The notes: a model not told the origin generated them from the letters alone. A stretch of 64,000 bases of DNA from Elizabethkingia bruuniana (GCF_002024805.1 NZ_CP014337.1:496001-560000); one strand, 5' to 3'. Numbered from the stretch's first letter, positions 46,072-54,369 are shown. Program-made: numbers and translations.

Positions 46072-46914
46072 TCAATTTAGCTTTGTCATTTTCCGAAACC
46101 CTTCTTTTTCAATTTTCACAAGAAGTGGCGTAAATATTTGCGGAGCGAAAATAATGTCCTTTTTTTCTTTGTTTACAAACCCTTGAGACCTCTTTTCCAG
46201 CATAAAACCCAGGCGTTGTAAAGATGTTAACCTTGAAAGTGTGTAATAAATAGCATGTTCACCTTCTTTACCATTATTCTGCCTGTAGGTATCTGTAATT
46301 TTAACCTTGTTATTCTGTTCATATCCTTTTATGAAAGATGCATCATCCTGATTACTATCCCATTTTGGATCGCGTGGACAGCATACGGAACCATAGCTAT
46401 CGGTATAGTAAACTTGTAGCATATCTTTTGGGACTTCAGGTTCGGCATAACTGATTTTTGGGTGCCCGTTACCGGATATATGTGTACTGTCTGTTTTTAC
46501 TTCTTCACCATTTCGTATAATGTGATAATAGTTGTTTGTAACCAATGGTTCTACTTGTATTCCTTGCTTAGAAGCCTCTTCTGCAATTGTCTGGTAGTAT
46601 TTCCGGTCCGGAACAATTAATATAAATTCATTAATGGAAGGGTAGAAGCTACTGGGCTTTTTTAATCGCTCAACCGGAATGTCAGCATTTAAGAAAAAGA
46701 CATAGGTTGAATCTGGTTTTTCCTGTATTGGAATATCTATCAGATAGTTTTCTCCAAGTTTTACCATATGCTCATCTTCTATCATAATAACATGCTTATA
46801 AGTCTTTGCCAACCATTTGGGTGGTGATACAGCGGCAGATTGTACAGGTATCTGTTTGCAGCTTGAGAAAGCAAGCAGAATAAAAGTGTACAGGAAAAAG
46901 GCTTTTATTTTCAT
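46072..46914 (-). CDS. Lipoprotein of unknown function
   Basis: 280 aa. The signal MKIKAFFLYTFILLAFSSCKQ has a lipobox Cys. The mature protein has no recognised domain; SYGSVCCPRDPKWDSN carries a Cys pair and the end (FVNKEKKDIIFAPQIFTPLLVKIEKEGFRKMTKLN) is basic. Its upstream region carries the conserved element at 46953-47009 shared with the next two genes. Function unknown, but co-regulation with the PQQ-like propeller lipoprotein and the Tiki-like protein is likely. Confidence 0.6.
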   Translation of the reverse strand: MKIKAFFLYTFILLAFSSCKQIPVQSAAVSPPKWLAKTYKHVIMIEDEHMVKLGENYLIDIPIQEKPDSTYVFFLNADIPVERLKKPSSFYPSINEFILIVPDRKYYQTIAEEASKQGIQVEPLVTNNYYHIIRNGEEVKTDSTHISGNGHPKISYAEPEVPKDMLQVYYTDSYGSVCCPRDPKWDSNQDDASFIKGYEQNNKVKITDTYRQNNGKEGEHAIYYTLSRLTSLQRLGFMLEKRSQGFVNKEKKDIIFAPQIFTPLLVKIEKEGFRKMTKLN

Positions 46915-46952
46915 CGTGTTTGTTTAGATAGTAATTTCAATCTTTTACATAG

Positions 46953-47009
46953 GGTAAAAATAATAATTGTATGTGAAGGAAATATAGTAAATCACTTTTT
47001 TTTGATATA
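46953..47009 (-). promoter_or_regulatory. Shared upstream element, copy A
   Basis: On the plus strand GGTAAAAATAATAATTGTAT, 15 nt, then TAAATCACTTTTTTTTGA. Read on the minus strand it has GTGATTTA, 15 nt, then TACAATTATTA, which fits a promoter with relaxed boxes and an A-tract. It is 38 bp before the start of the 46072-46914 gene. Confidence 0.7.
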
Positions 47010-47042
47010 TAATCTGACTGATAAAAATAGCGATTGTTAAAC

Positions 47043-48335
47043 TTATTTATAAATATATTTAATCTGTAAGTTGTTGTGCTGGTTATCTTTAAAATATTTA
47101 CTTATAACAAGTTTTGATGTTCTTGTATTGGTATCGAAGATTTCAATTCCTTTTTGGGTGGCATATATAAAATGAGTCTTGTCGATAGATTCTATATTGG
47201 ATAATGGCTTATTCTTAATTTTAACTTCAGTAAAGTTTTTACCATTAGCATCCATATAAAAAATTGTGTTTTCTGTATTACCGATAATTTTATCTTTAAC
47301 AGTCGACCAGTTTATAATATCTGCCTTTATTACTTGTTTCCACTTTGTTTTACCATTATCAGTGTCAATAGCAAAAATGCAAGATTCAGTACGAATGCCG
47401 TCCCTCAGGACAGTATATAGAATATCATCTTCTAAAAAACTCTTGGCATCCCCGGCAAAGCTGTAATGATCGTCTTTAAATATCCATTTAAATACCTTTG
47501 GATTTTTAATAAATGTATTATTGGGATCAGAAATATCTGAATTTGGAAGGCTAGCATTTTTATCAAGATTCAGGCAATAAAATTTACCTTTTTCATCACC
47601 TATAAAAAGGTTTTTGCCATCGGTCTGCATTTGGTTGTAAATAGGATATTCAAACTGGCTTACATCATGATGCTGAAGAGGCTGGCCTGCGATCTCCACA
47701 TCACCATCGAACATTCCGTAAGATGTATGAGTACCTATTTGAGTATACATCTCCAGGAATACAGCTGAATTTACAAAATAATTGTCGCGGTATTTTACAG
47801 GTGCATATAGATTGAAGACAGTAGGTAAGGGGCTTGCCCATGTTTTTTCACCCGTAGTTCTGTTGAAGTTATATAACCATGCATTCGTAGTCTCTGGCTG
47901 TCCTGTGGAAGCTATTATTATATTTTGGCCATCAACAAGTGGTTGAGACATAAATAAAGGCATGATTGATTGTAGTTTTTGATTTTGCTGGTTATCATTG
48001 CCACCCAAATCTATTGGTAAATCTTCGCTGCCATCGACTTGTTGCTTCCAGATTATTTTGCCTGTATTAACATCAAAATTAATCAGCTTTCCACTTTCAA
48101 AAGGCATGAAAATATTTTGCCCATCCAGTGTAAAAAGATTTCTGTTACCAGTGGAATCTATAGGACTGTTATATTGCCATGCTATTTTATTTTCATCAAG
48201 ATCAAAATTATAAATAGAGCCCTGTGTTGCGACAAGCAGCGTTGAATGTTCCATCTTGGTAAGTTCGGCTGGTGGAGCACTGTTACAGCCCAGGAGGGTT
48301 TGAAGGATTATAGGGAATAATAATAGTTTTTTCAT
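47043..48335 (-). CDS. PQQ-like beta-propeller lipoprotein
   Basis: 430 aa with lipobox signal MKKLLLFPIILQTLLGCNS. Repeats of the PQQ/quinoprotein beta-propeller type run through the mature protein: NLFTLDGQNIFMPFESGKLINFDVNTGKIIWKQQ, NTGKTKWK..., KGKFYCLNLD. Each WD-like blade carries the G-K-x-x-W pattern. There is no sign of dehydrogenase catalytic residues, so a structural or BamB-like role is more likely. The same upstream element as at the neighbouring lipoprotein genes precedes it. Confidence 0.7.
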   Translation of the reverse strand: MKKLLLFPIILQTLLGCNSAPPAELTKMEHSTLLVATQGSIYNFDLDENKIAWQYNSPIDSTGNRNLFTLDGQNIFMPFESGKLINFDVNTGKIIWKQQVDGSEDLPIDLGGNDNQQNQKLQSIMPLFMSQPLVDGQNIIIASTGQPETTNAWLYNFNRTTGEKTWASPLPTVFNLYAPVKYRDNYFVNSAVFLEMYTQIGTHTSYGMFDGDVEIAGQPLQHHDVSQFEYPIYNQMQTDGKNLFIGDEKGKFYCLNLDKNASLPNSDISDPNNTFIKNPKVFKWIFKDDHYSFAGDAKSFLEDDILYTVLRDGIRTESCIFAIDTDNGKTKWKQVIKADIINWSTVKDKIIGNTENTIFYMDANGKNFTEVKIKNKPLSNIESIDKTHFIYATQKGIEIFDTNTRTSKLVISKYFKDNQHNNLQIKYIYK

Positions 48336-48364
48336 GAGTTATCAATTTTCAACCTTTTGTAGCT

Positions 48365-48420
48365 GGTAAAAATAATAATTGTAAGGAAAGAAAACAGATT
48401 AAATCACTTTTTTTTGAAAT
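48365..48420 (-). promoter_or_regulatory. Shared upstream element, copy B
   Basis: GGTAAAAATAATAATTGTAA, 15 nt, TAAATCACTTTTTTTTGA on the plus strand; 29 bp before the start of the PQQ-like gene. Confidence 0.7.
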
Positions 48421-48484
48421 ATAAATAATTGCGTGAAATCTGAAAAACCAGTAATACAGGTGAGAAATATGAGTAAATCTCTTA

Positions 48485-49321
48485 TTATTGGTAGAATTCG
48501 ATTGTTTTAATATTCTGGCTTTCTAAATATTTTTTTATAAAAAAGCGGTGTTTAAACCCTGTGAGCAGAATGATTTTTTTTCCGGGATTCTCTTTGTAGT
48601 ATTTGATTACATTTTTTGCGATGCCTTCATTTCTGATGTTTCCTTCAAAATTTGACCAGTTATTGAAGTATTCTTTGAAAGTAATAGTGTCTTTTTTGTT
48701 TTTGCTGCTCAGTAACCTGAATTTGGTGAATTCATTATGATTATTCACAATGTCTCTTGTCCGGTTATACTGATATTTCATCAGACTGTCAACAATGGCG
48801 TCAGACTGTTTTGAATTAACTGTTTTCAAATCCTGTTTAGCAATACTTTCCACAGCGTTCCAATAACTATTGAGTTTCGACAAATTCTTTTTTTCCTGAT
48901 CGGAAAGCTTTATTTCTCCTTTTTTATCTAACTCTTCGAGTTTATTAAAAACAAAACCTGCTTCTGAATAAATTCCCAATTCTTTTCTGTAATTGTTTCT
49001 GCCTTCTAATTCAGCAGGCTTAATTTGCACACCAGGGTTTTCCTTCTGGTATTTCAAAGTCGCCTGAAATTCATTATTGTTGATACCATCGAAGTCAGTT
49101 TTTAGCACATTCTCTTTTTCAAAAATATTAGATTCTGCTTCCAATAATATGATATCGGGTTTGAACTTCGATAATATTGTATAGACAGATTCTGTGTTGA
49201 TATTCTCAGCACCGTAATGTATGGTTCCCAAAATTATAACCCGAGAGTGTTTATTAGGATTAATGGAAGTGCTGCAAGAGATTACAAAAATGGATGATAA
49301 GATAAGAGATAAATACTTCAT
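48485..49321 (-). CDS. TraB/Tiki-like (DUF5694-type) lipoprotein
   Basis: 278 aa, with lipobox signal ending VISCST. It begins VIILGTIHYGAENINTESVYTILSKFKPDIILLEAES, holding the GT-x-H and following E of the Tiki/TraB/ChaN-related fold, and finishes KKIILLTGFKHRFFIKKYLESQNIKTIEFYQ. Members include metal-dependent proteases (Tiki) and heme-binding proteins (ChaN). Its enzymatic nature is unknown; the first His, its acidic neighbours and GFKHR near the end may bind a metal. Confidence 0.65.
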   Translation of the reverse strand: MKYLSLILSSIFVISCSTSINPNKHSRVIILGTIHYGAENINTESVYTILSKFKPDIILLEAESNIFEKENVLKTDFDGINNNEFQATLKYQKENPGVQIKPAELEGRNNYRKELGIYSEAGFVFNKLEELDKKGEIKLSDQEKKNLSKLNSYWNAVESIAKQDLKTVNSKQSDAIVDSLMKYQYNRTRDIVNNHNEFTKFRLLSSKNKKDTITFKEYFNNWSNFEGNIRNEGIAKNVIKYYKENPGKKIILLTGFKHRFFIKKYLESQNIKTIEFYQ

Positions 49322-49336
49322 GGTTGTTAATTATCT

Positions 49337-49392
49337 GGTAAAAATAATAATTGTATCCAAAGGAATAATTATAAATCACATTTTTTTGAAAT
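49337..49392 (-). promoter_or_regulatory. Shared upstream element, copy C
   Basis: GGTAAAAATAATAATTGTAT, 15 nt, TAAATCACATTTTTTTGA on the plus strand. It lies only 15 bp before the start of the Tiki-like gene, so transcription must begin very near the start codon. Confidence 0.7.
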
Positions 49393-49505
49393 AATAAGTA
49401 ATTAAGATTTGAATATAAATTATGAGTTCATATGATGGTGAATATTTCTCTAAGCGTAAATCAAAATCTATTTTGAAGAAAATTACATGTATTAGGCACT
49501 TTAAA

Positions 49506-49519
49506 TCACTCGTGAGTGT
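49506..49519. promoter_or_regulatory. Palindrome TCACTCGTGAGTG(T/A), copy 1
   Basis: Arms TCACTC/GAGTG around GT. An extra half site GAGTG sits at 49524-49528. The distance from the palindrome to the -7 box at 49562 is 42 nt, almost the same as for copy 2. It sits upstream of the membrane LuxR-type gene. Confidence 0.7.
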
Positions 49520-49561
49520 AAATGAGTGTTAGCCTATTACTGAATTCTCATACGTAATAAA

Positions 49562-49569
49562 TACGTTTG
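49562..49569 (+). promoter_or_regulatory. -7 promoter box of membrane LuxR-type gene 1
   Basis: TACGTTTG, an exact TAnnTTTG match, 53 bp before the ATG. No -33 TTG is present, which fits an activated promoter. Confidence 0.6.
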
Positions 49570-49622
49570 TGTAAATTAATGAGGAATACTTTCAACTAAT
49601 TATCATAGACGAGGACTAAAAA

Positions 49623-50633
49623 ATGAGAATGAGCAAAAGCCATTTTTCAAGAACTGTAAAAGGTATATATGAGACAATTTCATTTTGGGGGATTGATCAT
49701 AATGCCAGTGAAATTGAAAAAGATTTTACAATTTTAATTAATCAATATCTTGCCTTATTAACGCTTATTTTCTTTTCACATGGGATTGCTATCTATACTT
49801 TTATAGCACTTACTGTGGATAGCCTCTTTTTACTCTCAATATCCTTGCTATTTGCAGGCTCTTATGTTATAAAAGAATACAGAAAGAACAAATATGTTAT
49901 TCTGATCACTTTCATTTTACTCAACTTTATTATAACTTATTACTCTTCTTTTTGTGGTGTTGAGAGCTGCGTTTTTTTATTTTATTTTCCATTGTTTCTG
50001 GCTATTCCTTTTTTTTTAAACTATCCCGAAAATAAAATTGAAATTTTTATCATTTCAGTTATTATATTAGGAAGCTTGTATATATCTGCTGTAAATAATT
50101 TTAATCTTGTACCTAAATCCAGTTTAGTCTTAAAATATCATTATCAGAATAAGCTGTTGATTATGAATATTACATTTAGTTTATTGATATTCAGAATCAC
50201 TTATTATTTTGTTGGAGAAAAAAAGAGAGAAGACTATATGCTGGTTGATTTTAATGTTACTAAAGATCAGTATATTAGAGATCTGCAGGTTAAGATTGAA
50301 ACTTTAGAAGAACAACACAAAAAAGAAAAATTATCAGAATCAGATATTAGTGAAATGATCAGATTGGCACAGACCAATGATTCGATTTTTATAGAACGCT
50401 TTGATCTGTATTTTCCTACTTTCTTTAATAGCATAAGAAATGCATCAAAAGCACCGCTTACTTTGTCGGATTTATATTTATGCGCAATGCTAAAGCTCAA
50501 TTTTAGCAACAAGCAGATTGCATTATACAGTAATTCTACCGTTAAATCAATCGAAAGCAAAAAGTACAGATTAAGGAAAAAAATCGAAATTCCTGCTGAT
50601 CAGGATTTCACGATCTGGATGACATCTATATAA
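49623..50633 (+). CDS. Membrane-anchored LuxR-type transcriptional regulator, copy 1
   Basis: 336 aa. About six membrane segments occupy residues 35-205, a charged coiled-coil-like linker follows (IRDLQVKIETLEEQHKKEKLSESDIS), then a C-terminal helix-turn-helix: LTLSDLYLCAMLKLNFSNKQIALYSNSTVKSIESKKYRLRKKI, the GerE/LuxR form common in Bacteroidota regulators. It probably senses a membrane or extracellular signal and binds DNA directly while membrane bound. It has no receiver domain. The next gene is a paralogue. Signal and targets are unknown; the palindrome shared with the fimbrillin operon is a candidate target. Confidence 0.75.
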   Translation: MRMSKSHFSRTVKGIYETISFWGIDHNASEIEKDFTILINQYLALLTLIFFSHGIAIYTFIALTVDSLFLLSISLLFAGSYVIKEYRKNKYVILITFILLNFIITYYSSFCGVESCVFLFYFPLFLAIPFFLNYPENKIEIFIISVIILGSLYISAVNNFNLVPKSSLVLKYHYQNKLLIMNITFSLLIFRITYYFVGEKKREDYMLVDFNVTKDQYIRDLQVKIETLEEQHKKEKLSESDISEMIRLAQTNDSIFIERFDLYFPTFFNSIRNASKAPLTLSDLYLCAMLKLNFSNKQIALYSNSTVKSIESKKYRLRKKIEIPADQDFTIWMTSI

Positions 50634-50674
50634 AAATTTCCAATTCACATTAAAATTTAATTTTTTAGAAAGAA

Positions 50675-50693
50675 AAATATTACAGTAATATTT
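50675..50693. promoter_or_regulatory. Perfect inverted repeat before regulator 2
   Basis: AAATATTACAGTAATATTT has nine-base arms around one A. It lies 8 bp before a TACTTTTA box (50701-50708) and no T-run follows, so an operator is more likely than a terminator. Confidence 0.45.
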
Positions 50694-50779
50694 CAGAATA
50701 TACTTTTATATTTAATTATATATGTATAGTATTTATATTATTACTTTCATTTCCATTTTAATCATTGCCCATAAAAAAT

Positions 50780-51742
50780 ATGCAAAACAGAATTATTAAT
50801 GAAGAAGGAAGTATTCATAGTCTATACATAAATTTAATCAACAAATATTTGTATTTTCTGTTTTGTGTATTTCTTGTTTTTGCCTTATTTATCGGATTTT
50901 TTCTAAAGGATGTACCCATATCTTTATTCCTGATTTTTATTTCATTCAGTTTTCTTTTAATTGGCAAGGTTAAGAAGTCAGACTATTCCAAAAAACTTCT
51001 AAATACCCTTGTCAGCAGTGTCATTATAGTTCTTACACTTCATATCAGCTTTTTTCATGTTTACAATTATGGAGATGTCGGAGATGAATATTTCTATTTT
51101 TCCTTACTTTTTGTAATACCCTTTTTCTTTGATTATAAAACTCAGAAAAATATTGTGTATGTATTGGTATTGGTTATTCTACTAAATTTTATTGTTGTTG
51201 AATCTTTTGATCTGAATTTTATTCCGAGAAACAAATTTTTAGCAGGAAATAATTATAAAGTACTGAAAGTCGTAAACATTATATTTTCGGTAACTACATT
51301 TTTTTTTCATATTGGCTTTATTGCCGATAAAGATTATAAAATAAAGCTTCTGGTAAAAAATGTAAACTCAAAAAGATTGCAAATTGCAGATTTAGCAGCT
51401 ACAAATAAAGAACTCAGTAAAAAGATTGTTATTATCCAAGACCTTGTACAAAATAAGGTTAAAGAAATCATTGATCTGGCTGAACAAAAATCACCTCTTT
51501 TTCTGGAAAAATTTCAGCTGTTTTTTCCAGATTTTATACCCGCACTTCTTAACATTAATCCAGACCTTGTTTCTTCCGAACTACAAATGTGTGCATTAAT
51601 AAAACTAGAATTCAGAACAAAAGATATAGCAGTCTGTACCGACTCTACTGTAAAATCTGTAGAGAGCAGAAAATACAGAGTAAAGAAAAAACTCAATATA
51701 CCAGGAGATGTGAACATAGATTGCTTTTTGAGTAATCTATAA
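50780..51742 (+). CDS. Membrane-anchored LuxR-type transcriptional regulator, copy 2
   Basis: 320 aa using the ATG at 50780; a TTG start 15 bp upstream is less likely. It has about six membrane segments (residues 20-200), a helical linker (VNSKRLQIADLAATNKELSKKI) and the same C-terminal HTH: SSELQMCALIKLEFRTKDIAVCTDSTVKSVESRKYRVKKKLNIP. It matches copy 1 across its length, including IPFFFDY near residue 120. The two copies are 146 bp apart. They may form a heteromeric pair or answer to different signals. Confidence 0.72.
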   Translation: MQNRIINEEGSIHSLYINLINKYLYFLFCVFLVFALFIGFFLKDVPISLFLIFISFSFLLIGKVKKSDYSKKLLNTLVSSVIIVLTLHISFFHVYNYGDVGDEYFYFSLLFVIPFFFDYKTQKNIVYVLVLVILLNFIVVESFDLNFIPRNKFLAGNNYKVLKVVNIIFSVTTFFFHIGFIADKDYKIKLLVKNVNSKRLQIADLAATNKELSKKIVIIQDLVQNKVKEIIDLAEQKSPLFLEKFQLFFPDFIPALLNINPDLVSSELQMCALIKLEFRTKDIAVCTDSTVKSVESRKYRVKKKLNIPGDVNIDCFLSNL

Positions 51743-51871
51743 TTCTGAAAATTACTCTTATAAATAACTGCAAATTGTTGTTTTATCTAAAGGAAGGAGA
51801 TGTGGGATGCACGATATAATTTTCCGCAGTCCATTCTTGTCTGTTCATGATGAGATTTTATCACCTTTTTT

Positions 51872-51885
51872 TCACTCGTGAGTGA
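51872..51885. promoter_or_regulatory. Palindrome TCACTCGTGAGTGA, copy 2
   Basis: Arms TCACTC/GAGTGA around GT, perfect. It lies 41 nt before the TAACTTTG box, so its centre is about 61 bp before the predicted transcription start, a normal activator position. Confidence 0.75.
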
Positions 51886-51926
51886 ATATAAGGGTATGTA
51901 AATAATACATAACTGATTAATGAATA

Positions 51927-51934
51927 TAACTTTG
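51927..51934 (+). promoter_or_regulatory. -7 promoter box of the fimbrillin operon
   Basis: TAACTTTG, an exact TAnnTTTG match, without a -33 TTG. The spacing to the palindrome matches the regulator-gene promoter within one base. Confidence 0.6.
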
Positions 51935-52084
51935 TACAGCGATATTATACAGGATATAACATACCTGCCCTAAAATTCAAAAACACAATAAATTTTCCTC
52001 TTAAGCTTAGTAATTCTCTGTGCTGTAAAGTATCAGATAATATGCTAACAGATTGCTGAAAAACCTTTAAAGAATATAAATACA

Positions 52085-52282
52085 ATGAGAAAAAATGACA
52101 AACAATTGATGAATCAGACTGAAAAAAAATATTATGAACCTCCTGTTCTGGAGGTTCTGTATGTAAAAATGGAGCAGGGGATTGCCAGTTCTTCGGCACA
52201 GATTGTTCCTGGTGGTTCTACCAATACACCCACAATTACAGATTGGGATGAGAAAAAAGATGAACAAAACTGGGAATTTTAA
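52085..52282 (+). CDS. Small protein upstream of the fimbrillin-like gene
   Basis: 65 aa, no signal peptide or membrane segment. The sequence has a basic N-terminus, a YYEPPVLEVLYVKMEQGIASSSA core, then PGGSTNTPTITDWDEKKDEQNWEF, an acidic tail. From memory, short proteins with a Y.PP.lEV....EqGIA pattern occur in other Weeksellaceae before large surface proteins; I cannot confirm this here. Position, no gap in frame and the 23-bp gap to the next ATG support expression with the fimbrillin-like gene. It could be a modified peptide precursor, a chaperone-like partner or a translated leader. Confidence 0.6.
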   Translation: MRKNDKQLMNQTEKKYYEPPVLEVLYVKMEQGIASSSAQIVPGGSTNTPTITDWDEKKDEQNWEF

Positions 52283-52305
52283 AAACACAACAAATACAAT
52301 TGATT

Positions 52306-54369
52306 ATGAATAATACAACTACATATAGAAGCTGTAGCAGAATATTCTCAACATTGTTCTCGGCTTTACTCTTAACGTTTTCTGTAGCAAGTTGTTCGCC
52401 GGATAATAATGAGGGGTCATCTGCTGGAGGCGAAGGAATGAAAATGGTGATAAAAGTAGACGGCGTAATAGGGACAGAGGTTATTCAACCTGTTAGTAAA
52501 ATGGCAGTAGCATCAGTAAGCAGCACGATGTCCCTTACTGGAGGTACAACAGTAGGAAATACTTCCGGACTAACTACGGCCAGCGGATTTATCGCAGATG
52601 CTAAAGCGGAACAAGCACCTATGGACGCGACGGTAGGAAATCAGATCCTGAAATCAGCAGTTGCAAGCACGGGTAACCTGAATAATAATCTTATAGCGGC
52701 TACACAGCCGATGCCGGTGGGGTATACTTATCGTATTCTTATTTATGATAAGGCTACAGGATTATTATGGAAAACTGTACAAGCCACTTCCGGAACACCA
52801 GTATCTCTGGATGCTGTAAAAGGAGGAACCTACACATGGTATGCATACTCTTATAATAATAACGAAGCAATACCTGAGCCGGCGAATACGGCAAGTCCTT
52901 CTATAGATACAGCAATAGACAAAGATTTACTTTACGCTACAGGAGAAGTAGTGGTTGCTAAAACTCCGCAAAATCAACAGGATACTTACAATGTAGCTAT
53001 TACATTTCAGCACAAAGTGGCACAGGTAAGTGTAAAAGTGGATGCTTCAATATTAGCAGAATATGCAACCATCAATAGTTTTAAGGCAAGCTTTGCACAG
53101 AATAATTATCTGAAAAAAGGAACTTTTGATATTAAAGGAGGTAGTATAAGTAATTTACAGGTTATTCCGACAACGGATATTTTTACAGCGCTGTCACCTA
53201 CAAACGTATGGGAAGCTAATTATTATACTGCAGATCCTGCAGCTTTAACTTCATATAAGGTGAATATAGATGATCTTCAGGTGCATTTTACAGATGCAGC
53301 AGCAGCAGTTGCCGACAGAAATCTTGCGACTTACAACGGAGCAGCAAATAAGCCCTCATTTACTTACAATTTTACTTCTCCGGCTTCCGGGCAGCGATTA
53401 CTGGGAGTTGCCAACTTATGGTATATGCTTACTTCAAAAAGAATTCTGCATATTTCAAATAATACAAGCTATGGTTATGCTTTGGAACAAGGCCGTTCAT
53501 GGGCTTTCCTAAATGCTAAAGAAAACTTCGGGAACCTGCCTACAAGCTTGGTTAAAATGTCACCATGGACGTCTGGCGGGGGTGCGTGGATTGGAGGAAA
53601 TGCTACTGATGATAAGACAGAAAACTGGGTGAACTATAGTGCTAGTACTGCCGGAGATAATAATATTATCAATAAAATTAATCCTGCAGACGCATCCAAA
53701 AAACCGGATATTATAATTCTTGGATATGATGTTCTTTATATCAGACCGGCTGTAGCAACAGCATTATTGGACTATATTAACAATAATGGAATTGTAATAA
53801 TGCTGCTTCAGGATAGTGTAGGCACCGAAAACAGAAGTTTCTTTAACAGCTTATTTGGGGTTTCAAATATTACTCTGGATTCCAATGGTAGTGGTGGTGC
53901 CATGTATCCTTTGGTAGGAACAAATTCTAATGACAAAATACTGAATGGCCAGGTAGGAGATGCGCGCGGACAATATTGGGGAGAAGATGCCGGTACAACT
54001 CTTGGGATTGTAAATGTTCCGTTGAGCCAAGTGACCGTATATTCCTACGGACAAGCCATTAACAGAACGGGTTCTAATTCGGGTATTACCATGTTTAAGC
54101 ATAATACTAAGAACTTTTTCTATGTAGGAGACGGTGGCTTTGTTTCGAACGGGGATCTTACTTCGGCTACTATATGTCCTTTTAATTATGATGCCACAAC
54201 TAAAAGACCATTGCCAAAACCATACGGAGATGCGGGAAATGGTTATACTTCCCGAAGTAAAAGTGCTTATAATAGTATTGTGATGGGGAATATTATGGTA
54301 TGGGCTGCAAGAACTTCTGAGTTTAATGGCTTTAAACCATGGAAATATGCAGCTCCTCCAACTCCGTAA
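52306..54369 (+). CDS. Large fimbrillin-like surface lipoprotein
   Basis: 687 aa from the ATG at 52306. The lipobox signal is LFSALLLTFSVASCSPD. The region 135-270 (YRILIYDKATGLLWKTVQ, GGTYTWYAYSYNNNEAIPEP, NVAITFQHKVAQVSVKVDA) has the fimbrillin or Mfa2-like pattern with two Ig-type domains. The C-terminal part (from about 390) is a different module with KPDIIILGYDVLYIRPAVATALLDYINNNGIVIMLLQD and a conserved GDGGFVSNGD; this part looks like a Rossmann-type or glutamine-amidotransferase-like fold. It is likely a tip adhesin or surface filament component. It follows the 65-aa gene by 23 bp. Confidence 0.75.
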   Translation: MNNTTTYRSCSRIFSTLFSALLLTFSVASCSPDNNEGSSAGGEGMKMVIKVDGVIGTEVIQPVSKMAVASVSSTMSLTGGTTVGNTSGLTTASGFIADAKAEQAPMDATVGNQILKSAVASTGNLNNNLIAATQPMPVGYTYRILIYDKATGLLWKTVQATSGTPVSLDAVKGGTYTWYAYSYNNNEAIPEPANTASPSIDTAIDKDLLYATGEVVVAKTPQNQQDTYNVAITFQHKVAQVSVKVDASILAEYATINSFKASFAQNNYLKKGTFDIKGGSISNLQVIPTTDIFTALSPTNVWEANYYTADPAALTSYKVNIDDLQVHFTDAAAAVADRNLATYNGAANKPSFTYNFTSPASGQRLLGVANLWYMLTSKRILHISNNTSYGYALEQGRSWAFLNAKENFGNLPTSLVKMSPWTSGGGAWIGGNATDDKTENWVNYSASTAGDNNIINKINPADASKKPDIIILGYDVLYIRPAVATALLDYINNNGIVIMLLQDSVGTENRSFFNSLFGVSNITLDSNGSGGAMYPLVGTNSNDKILNGQVGDARGQYWGEDAGTTLGIVNVPLSQVTVYSYGQAINRTGSNSGITMFKHNTKNFFYVGDGGFVSNGDLTSATICPFNYDATTKRPLPKPYGDAGNGYTSRSKSAYNSIVMGNIMVWAARTSEFNGFKPWKYAAPPTP

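Larger units (their letters stand above)
51743..52084. other. Regulatory region before the small protein/fimbrillin operon
   Basis: This 342-bp stretch holds no supported gene. It contains the palindrome at 51872-51885, the -7 box at 51927-51934 and a leader of about 145 nt. A purine-rich AAGGAAGGAG at about 51790-51799 precedes a 24-codon frame (51807-51881) whose stop lies in the palindrome; I regard that frame as doubtful. Confidence 0.6.

Noticed and set aside
51807-51881. 24-codon frame after AAGGAAGGAG
   Set aside because: A purine-rich site is weak evidence in Flavobacteriia, and the frame lies upstream of the predicted transcription start.
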